Assembly: GCF_041287255.1 (NCBI RefSeq)
Contig: NZ_JBGGTX010000001.1
Coordinates: 620,001-684,000, forward strand
DNA: 64,000 bases
Source: Tamlana flava
Lineage (GTDB): Bacteria; Bacteroidota; Bacteroidia; Flavobacteriales; Flavobacteriaceae
Direction: 5' to 3'
Below, piece after piece: positions 60,501 to 64,000 of the stretch (positions within the stretch are counted from its first letter, which is position 1; every line of letters begins with the position of its first letter). The position numbers were made by a program, and so were the translations under genes. The notes under the pieces are model-generated. The model saw only the letters and a list, made by a program, of their open reading frames with translations. It was not told the origin of the DNA and ran no database searches.

Positions 60501-61900
60501 TGCAATTGGATGGCCTTTCCTTCAATTAATTTTGGTTGGAAAGCTTGAATACCCAATCTGTGTAATGTAGGAGCACGGTTTAGCAATACTGGATGCCCTT
60601 TAAGAACATTTTCCAAGATATCCCAAACCACAGGCTCTCGTTTGTCTATAATTTTCTTAGCAGATTTAACCGTTTTTACAATACCTCTTTCAATTAACTT
60701 TCTAATAACAAAAGGTTTGTATAGCTCGGCAGCCATATTTTTTGGCAATCCGCACTCGAATAATTTTAATTCTGGACCAACAACAATTACCGAACGGGCA
60801 GAATAATCAACACGTTTACCAAGTAAGTTTTGACGGAAACGTCCTTGCTTACCTTTAAGTGAATCGGATAACGATTTTAAAGGTCTATTAGAATCTGTTT
60901 TTACAGCTGAAGACTTACGTGTATTATCAAATAATGAATCTACTGATTCTTGTAACATTCGTTTTTCGTTACGTAAGATTACTTCAGGAGCCTTGATTTC
61001 AACCAATCTTTTAAGACGGTTGTTACGGATAATAACGCGACGGTATAAATCGTTCAAATCTGAAGTTGCGAAACGACCTCCATCAAGTGGCACTAACGGG
61101 CGCAATTCTGGCGGGATGATTGGAATTACCTTCATAATCATCCACTCAGGCCTGTTTTCTCTATTCAAGTTTGATTCTCGCAACGACTCAACAACTTGCA
61201 AACGTTTTAAAGCTTCTGTTTTACGTTGTTTGGACGTTTCAGTATTTGCTTTATGACGTAGCTCGTATGATAACGATTCTAAATCTATTCTTGCCAACAA
61301 CTCAATTAAACATTCAGCACCCATTTTAGCCAAGAACTTATTAGGGTCTGAATCATCTAAATATTGATTGTCTTGGGGAAGTGTTTCTAATATGTTTAGG
61401 TATTCTTCTTCAGTAAGGAAATCCATTTTTTGTAATGGTTCACCGTCTTCGTTTTTGGCATTACCTGGCTGAATTACTACATAGCGTTCGTAGTAAATAA
61501 TCATATCTAATTTCTTAGATGGCAAACCAAGTAAGTAACCTATTTTGTTTGGCAACGAACGGAAGTACCAAATATGAGCCACAGGAACAACCAAATTAAT
61601 GTGCCCAACGCGATCACGACGTACTTTCTTTTCGGTTACTTCAACACCACAACGATCACAAACAATACCTTTGTAACGAATTCTTTTATATTTTCCACAA
61701 GCACACTCATAATCCTTAACCGGACCAAAAATACGCTCGCAAAACAAACCATCACGTTCTGGTTTGTGAGTTCGATAATTGATAGTTTCTGGTTTTAAAA
61801 CCTCACCTCTAGACTCTGCTAAAATAGATTCTGGCGATGCCAAACCAATTGAGATTTTGTTAAATCTCTTTACTGTATTTTTATCTTGTTTTCTTGCCAT
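57599..61900 (-). CDS. rpoC: DNA-directed RNA polymerase subunit beta'
   Basis: Largest catalytic subunit of RNA polymerase. The 1433-residue protein begins with the Zn1 ribbon CACGKYKRIRYKGIVCDRCG (about 65-85), has the catalytic magnesium loop NADFDGDQMAVHLPL and the trigger-loop region, and the Zn2 cysteines (CGTLRGVEV and CEALQGICAKCYG). It ends GSKEEFDEMMQVKQELNYN. It starts 28 nt after rpoB on the minus strand and is complete. Confidence 0.99.
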   Translation of the reverse strand: MARKQDKNTVKRFNKISIGLASPESILAESRGEVLKPETINYRTHKPERDGLFCERIFGPVKDYECACGKYKRIRYKGIVCDRCGVEVTEKKVRRDRVGHINLVVPVAHIWYFRSLPNKIGYLLGLPSKKLDMIIYYERYVVIQPGNAKNEDGEPLQKMDFLTEEEYLNILETLPQDNQYLDDSDPNKFLAKMGAECLIELLARIDLESLSYELRHKANTETSKQRKTEALKRLQVVESLRESNLNRENRPEWMIMKVIPIIPPELRPLVPLDGGRFATSDLNDLYRRVIIRNNRLKRLVEIKAPEVILRNEKRMLQESVDSLFDNTRKSSAVKTDSNRPLKSLSDSLKGKQGRFRQNLLGKRVDYSARSVIVVGPELKLFECGLPKNMAAELYKPFVIRKLIERGIVKTVKSAKKIIDKREPVVWDILENVLKGHPVLLNRAPTLHRLGIQAFQPKLIEGKAIQLHPLVCTAFNADFDGDQMAVHLPLGPEAILECQLLMLASHNILNPANGSPVTVPSQDMVLGLYYMTKERKSTPEVPVKGEGLTFYSPEEVEIAFNERKVDLNAGIKVRTIDINENGKLDRMIVETTVGRVLFNQHVPQAAGFINKVLTKKSLRDIIGDILKVTSVPETADFLDAIRTLGFKFAFQGGLSFSLGDIIIPPEKQSMIDKANSLVDGITGNYNMGLITNNERYNQVIDIWTSTNAELTELSMKRIREDQQGFNSVFMMLDSGARGSKEQIRQLTGMRGLMAKPKKSNAGGGEIIENPILSNFKEGLSILEYFISTHGARKGLADTALKTADAGYLTRRLVDVSQDVIINTEDCGTLRGVEVEPLKKNDEVVETLEERIVGRVSLNDVYNPLTDELLVAAGQLIEDDIAKAIEQSPLESLEVRSALTCEALQGICAKCYGRNLATGKMVQRGEAVGVVAAQSIGEPGTQLTLRTFHVGGIAGNISEENKLAVKFDGIAEIEDLKTVKGKDGEGNDVDIVISRTSELKLIDKKTGIVLSNNNIPYGSTLHIKNGQELSKGDVVCTWDPYNGVIISEFAGKIKYENIEQGVTYQVEIDEQTGFQEKVISESRNKRLIPTLHIEDGKGEIIRSYNLPVGSHLMIDDKEKISVGKILVKIPRKSAKAGDITGGLPRVTELFEARNPSNPAVVSEIDGVVSFGKIKRGNREIIVESKLGEVKKYLVKLSNQILVQENDYVKAGMPLSDGSITPNDILDIKGPSAVQQYLVNEVQEVYRLQGVKINDKHFEVVVRQMMRKVRIIDSGDTIFLEDQLAHKDDFIMENDEIFGMKVIEDAGDSVNLKAGQIISPRELRDENSILRREDKNLVVARDAKPATATPILQGITRASLQTKSFISAASFQETTKVLNEAAVAGKVDTLDGLKENVIVGHRIPAGTGMRNYSNIIVGSKEEFDEMMQVKQELNYN

Positions 61901-61928
61901 AATATTATGGTTGAAATTTTTTAATTAA

Positions 61929-64000
61929 CTACTCTTCTAATCTGATATCTAAACCTAAACCTTTCAATTCGTGCATAAGTACGTTGAAGGATTCTGGTAA
62001 TCCTGGATCTGGCATTGGTTCACCTTTTACAATACTTTCGTATGTTTTAGCTCTACCAATAACGTCATCAGATTTTACAGTTAAAATCTCACGTAAGGTA
62101 CTTGATGCACCATAAGCCTCAAGTGCCCAAACTTCCATCTCACCAAAACGCTGACCACCAAATTGTGCTTTACCACCAAGGGGCTGTTGAGTAATTAATG
62201 AGTAAGGTCCAATAGAACGAGCGTGCATTTTATCATCAACCATATGTCCTAGTTTCAACATATAGATAACACCCACCGTTGCCGGTTGGTCAAAACGTTG
62301 ACCGGTTCCACCATCATAAAGATAAGTATGCCCGTATCGTGGAATTCCAGCTTCGTCAGTTAATGCATTAATTTGGTCAATATTGGCACCATCAAAGATA
62401 GGAGTAGCAAACGTACGCCCTAATTTTTGACCTGCCCAACCTAATACAGTTTCATAAATCTGACCTATGTTCATACGTGAAGGTACCCCAAGAGGGTTCA
62501 ATACGATATCAACTGGTGTTCCATCTTCCAAGAATGGCATATCTTCTTGACGAACAATACGCGCAACAATACCCTTGTTACCGTGACGACCCGCCATTTT
62601 ATCTCCGACTTTAAGCTTACGTTTTTTAGCAATGTAAACTTTAGCTAATTTAATGATTCCAGCAGGTAATTCATCACCCACAGAAATGGTAAACTTCTCA
62701 CGGCGTAAAGAACCTTGTAAGTCGTTTTCCTTGATTTTGTAGTTGTGAATTAAATCAGCAACCAATTGATTGGTATGATCATCTGTCGTCCATTTTCCTG
62801 ATATCAAATGAGCATAATCATCAACGGCGTTCAACATTTTTAAAGTGAATTTTTTACCTTTTGGTAATACTTCTTCACCCAAATCATTAAAGATACCTTG
62901 CGCTGTTTTACCATTTACGATGTTAAATAGTTTTTCAACCAATACATCCTTTAACTCATCGAACTTTCTGTCGTACTGAGCTTCTAAAGCTAAAATATCA
63001 TCCTTATCTTGAGCTCTTTTACGCTTATCTTTTACGGCTCTGGAGAACAATTTTTTCTCAATTACAACACCATTTAATGAAGGTGAAGCTTTTAAGGAAG
63101 CATCTTTTACATCTCCCGCTTTATCTCCGAATATAGCACGCAATAATTTTTCTTCAGGTGTTGGGTCAGATTCTCCTTTAGGTGTAATCTTACCAATAAG
63201 AATATCGCCAGGCTTAACCTCGGCACCAACGCGAATCATGCCATTTTCATCAAGGTCTTTAGTAGCCTCTTCAGAAACGTTTGGAATATCGTTGGTTAAT
63301 TCTTCATTACCCAACTTAGTATCTCTTACTTCAAGAGAATACTCATCAATATGAATGGATGTAAATATGTCTTCACGAACAACTTTTTCAGAAATCACAA
63401 TCGCATCCTCAAAGTTATATCCTTTCCAAGGCATGAAGGCAACTTTCATATTTCTACCAAGTGCCAACTCACCTTGTTGTGTCGCATAACCTTCACATAA
63501 AACCTGACCTTTGGTTACCTTATCACCTTTAACCACAATTGGTTTAAGGTTTATAGAAGTACCTTGGTTGGTTTTTCTGAATTTCACTAATTGATAGGTT
63601 TTAACATCGCTATCAAAACTTACTTTAGCCTCATCTTCTGTACGGTCGTATCTAATTTTAATTTCATTGGCGTCAACGTAAAGCACCTCTCCAACTCCCT
63701 CTGCATTAATTAATACACGAGAATCTGAAGCCACTTGGCGCTCTAAACCTGTTCCAACAATTGGTGCTTGTGGCAATAATAATGGTACCGCTTGACGCAT
63801 CATGTTAGATCCCATCAACGCACGGTTTGCATCATCATGCTCCAAGAATGGGATTAATGAAGCCGAAATAGATGAAATTTGGTTAGGAGCAACATCTGTA
63901 AAATGGATTGAAGTAGGCTCAATAACCGGGAAATCACCCTCCATTCTGGCAATTACCTTTTCATGCAAAATCTTTCCGTCACCATCAACCTTAACCGTTG
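61929..64000 (-). CDS. rpoB: DNA-directed RNA polymerase subunit beta, 5' part missing
   Basis: The C-terminal half of RpoB (about 690 residues visible). It includes the rifampicin-region tail and active-site segment EHDDANRALMGSNMMRQAVPLL, the GRNMKVAFMPWKGYNFEDAI motif, and MAGRHGNKGIVARIVRQEDMPFLEDGTPVDIVLNPLGVPSRMN near the C terminus. The frame stays open to the window edge at 64000. The apparent start near 63968 is an internal TTG. The gene therefore continues upstream (toward higher coordinates) outside the window. Confidence 0.98.
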   Translation of the reverse strand, partial: TVKVDGDGKILHEKVIARMEGDFPVIEPTSIHFTDVAPNQISSISASLIPFLEHDDANRALMGSNMMRQAVPLLLPQAPIVGTGLERQVASDSRVLINAEGVGEVLYVDANEIKIRYDRTEDEAKVSFDSDVKTYQLVKFRKTNQGTSINLKPIVVKGDKVTKGQVLCEGYATQQGELALGRNMKVAFMPWKGYNFEDAIVISEKVVREDIFTSIHIDEYSLEVRDTKLGNEELTNDIPNVSEEATKDLDENGMIRVGAEVKPGDILIGKITPKGESDPTPEEKLLRAIFGDKAGDVKDASLKASPSLNGVVIEKKLFSRAVKDKRKRAQDKDDILALEAQYDRKFDELKDVLVEKLFNIVNGKTAQGIFNDLGEEVLPKGKKFTLKMLNAVDDYAHLISGKWTTDDHTNQLVADLIHNYKIKENDLQGSLRREKFTISVGDELPAGIIKLAKVYIAKKRKLKVGDKMAGRHGNKGIVARIVRQEDMPFLEDGTPVDIVLNPLGVPSRMNIGQIYETVLGWAGQKLGRTFATPIFDGANIDQINALTDEAGIPRYGHTYLYDGGTGQRFDQPATVGVIYMLKLGHMVDDKMHARSIGPYSLITQQPLGGKAQFGGQRFGEMEVWALEAYGASSTLREILTVKSDDVIGRAKTYESIVKGEPMPDPGLPESFNVLMHELKGLGLDIRLEE

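Noticed and set aside
61929..63968. Complete RpoB starting at 63968
   Set aside because: That codon is an internal TTG in the middle of conserved RpoB sequence. The frame stays open to the window edge, so the gene is truncated by the window.

Overview
The window is an ordinary chromosomal stretch from a member of the Flavobacteriaceae (Bacteroidota), probably marine; the genus cannot be fixed from this sequence. The evidence is the AT-rich base use, the lack of Shine-Dalgarno sequences before most starts, promoters of the Bacteroidota type (TTG, about 19 nt, TAnnTTTG) and family-typical proteins: DUF4295 beside rpmB-rpmG, DUF6090, DUF3467, DUF4369, a TonB-dependent receptor with a carboxypeptidase-like regulatory domain, an OmpP1/FadL porin and an 830-residue M14 peptidase. 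I see no IS element, prophage, CRISPR array or rRNA operon. There is one tRNA gene, tRNA-Thr(UGU).

Layout. 1-6.7 kb: HtrA protease, long GAPDH, a coiled-coil membrane protein, a 60-residue protein, an extradiol (DOPA-type) dioxygenase and a secreted cytochrome c-PQQ sugar dehydrogenase fusion. 6.8-13.2 kb (minus): an RND efflux operon (TolC, adaptor, permease) followed by a PII-like protein and a DUF2892 membrane protein, with a palindrome in the promoter region. 13.4-16.8 kb: a tightly coupled three-gene operon of an RLAN/RimK-like ATP-grasp ligase, a GCS2-type glutamate-cysteine ligase homologue and an N-formylglutamate amidohydrolase homologue, which is the best candidate for a poorly described pathway. 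16.9-21.1 kb: DUF6090, an unusual leaderless M23 protein and an M14 carboxypeptidase. 21.1-30.9 kb (minus): rimO, ftsY, rpmB-rpmG-DUF4295, cinA-Hpt-FAH-exonuclease, a 2-oxoacid dehydrogenase E2, a glycosyltransferase and recR. 31-36.8 kb: a sodium:solute symporter, a CoA-binding protein, a TonB-dependent receptor, a gene-free zone with three terminator-like hairpins, and fabH. 37-51.4 kb: S9 peptidase, htpG (with a candidate sigma-54 promoter), FadL porin, GH2 beta-galactosidase, YkgJ, MOSC, DEAD helicase, cupin, VanX-type dipeptidase and AlkB. 51.4-57.5 kb: a gene-free region with direct repeats, a DUF4369 lipoprotein, tRNA-Thr, idi-queD-manA, prfC, a mono-cluster ferredoxin-like protein and DUF3467. 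57.6-64 kb (minus): rpoC and the 3' part of rpoB, which runs off the window.

Most of the content is housekeeping. The observations I rate highest are the ATP-grasp/GCS2/amidohydrolase operon, the -24/-12 promoter match before htpG, the two gene-free regions with hairpins and repeats (35.4-35.8 and 51.4-51.9 kb), and the stand-alone M23 protein, which resembles a domain normally embedded in phosphotransferase-aminotransferase fusions.
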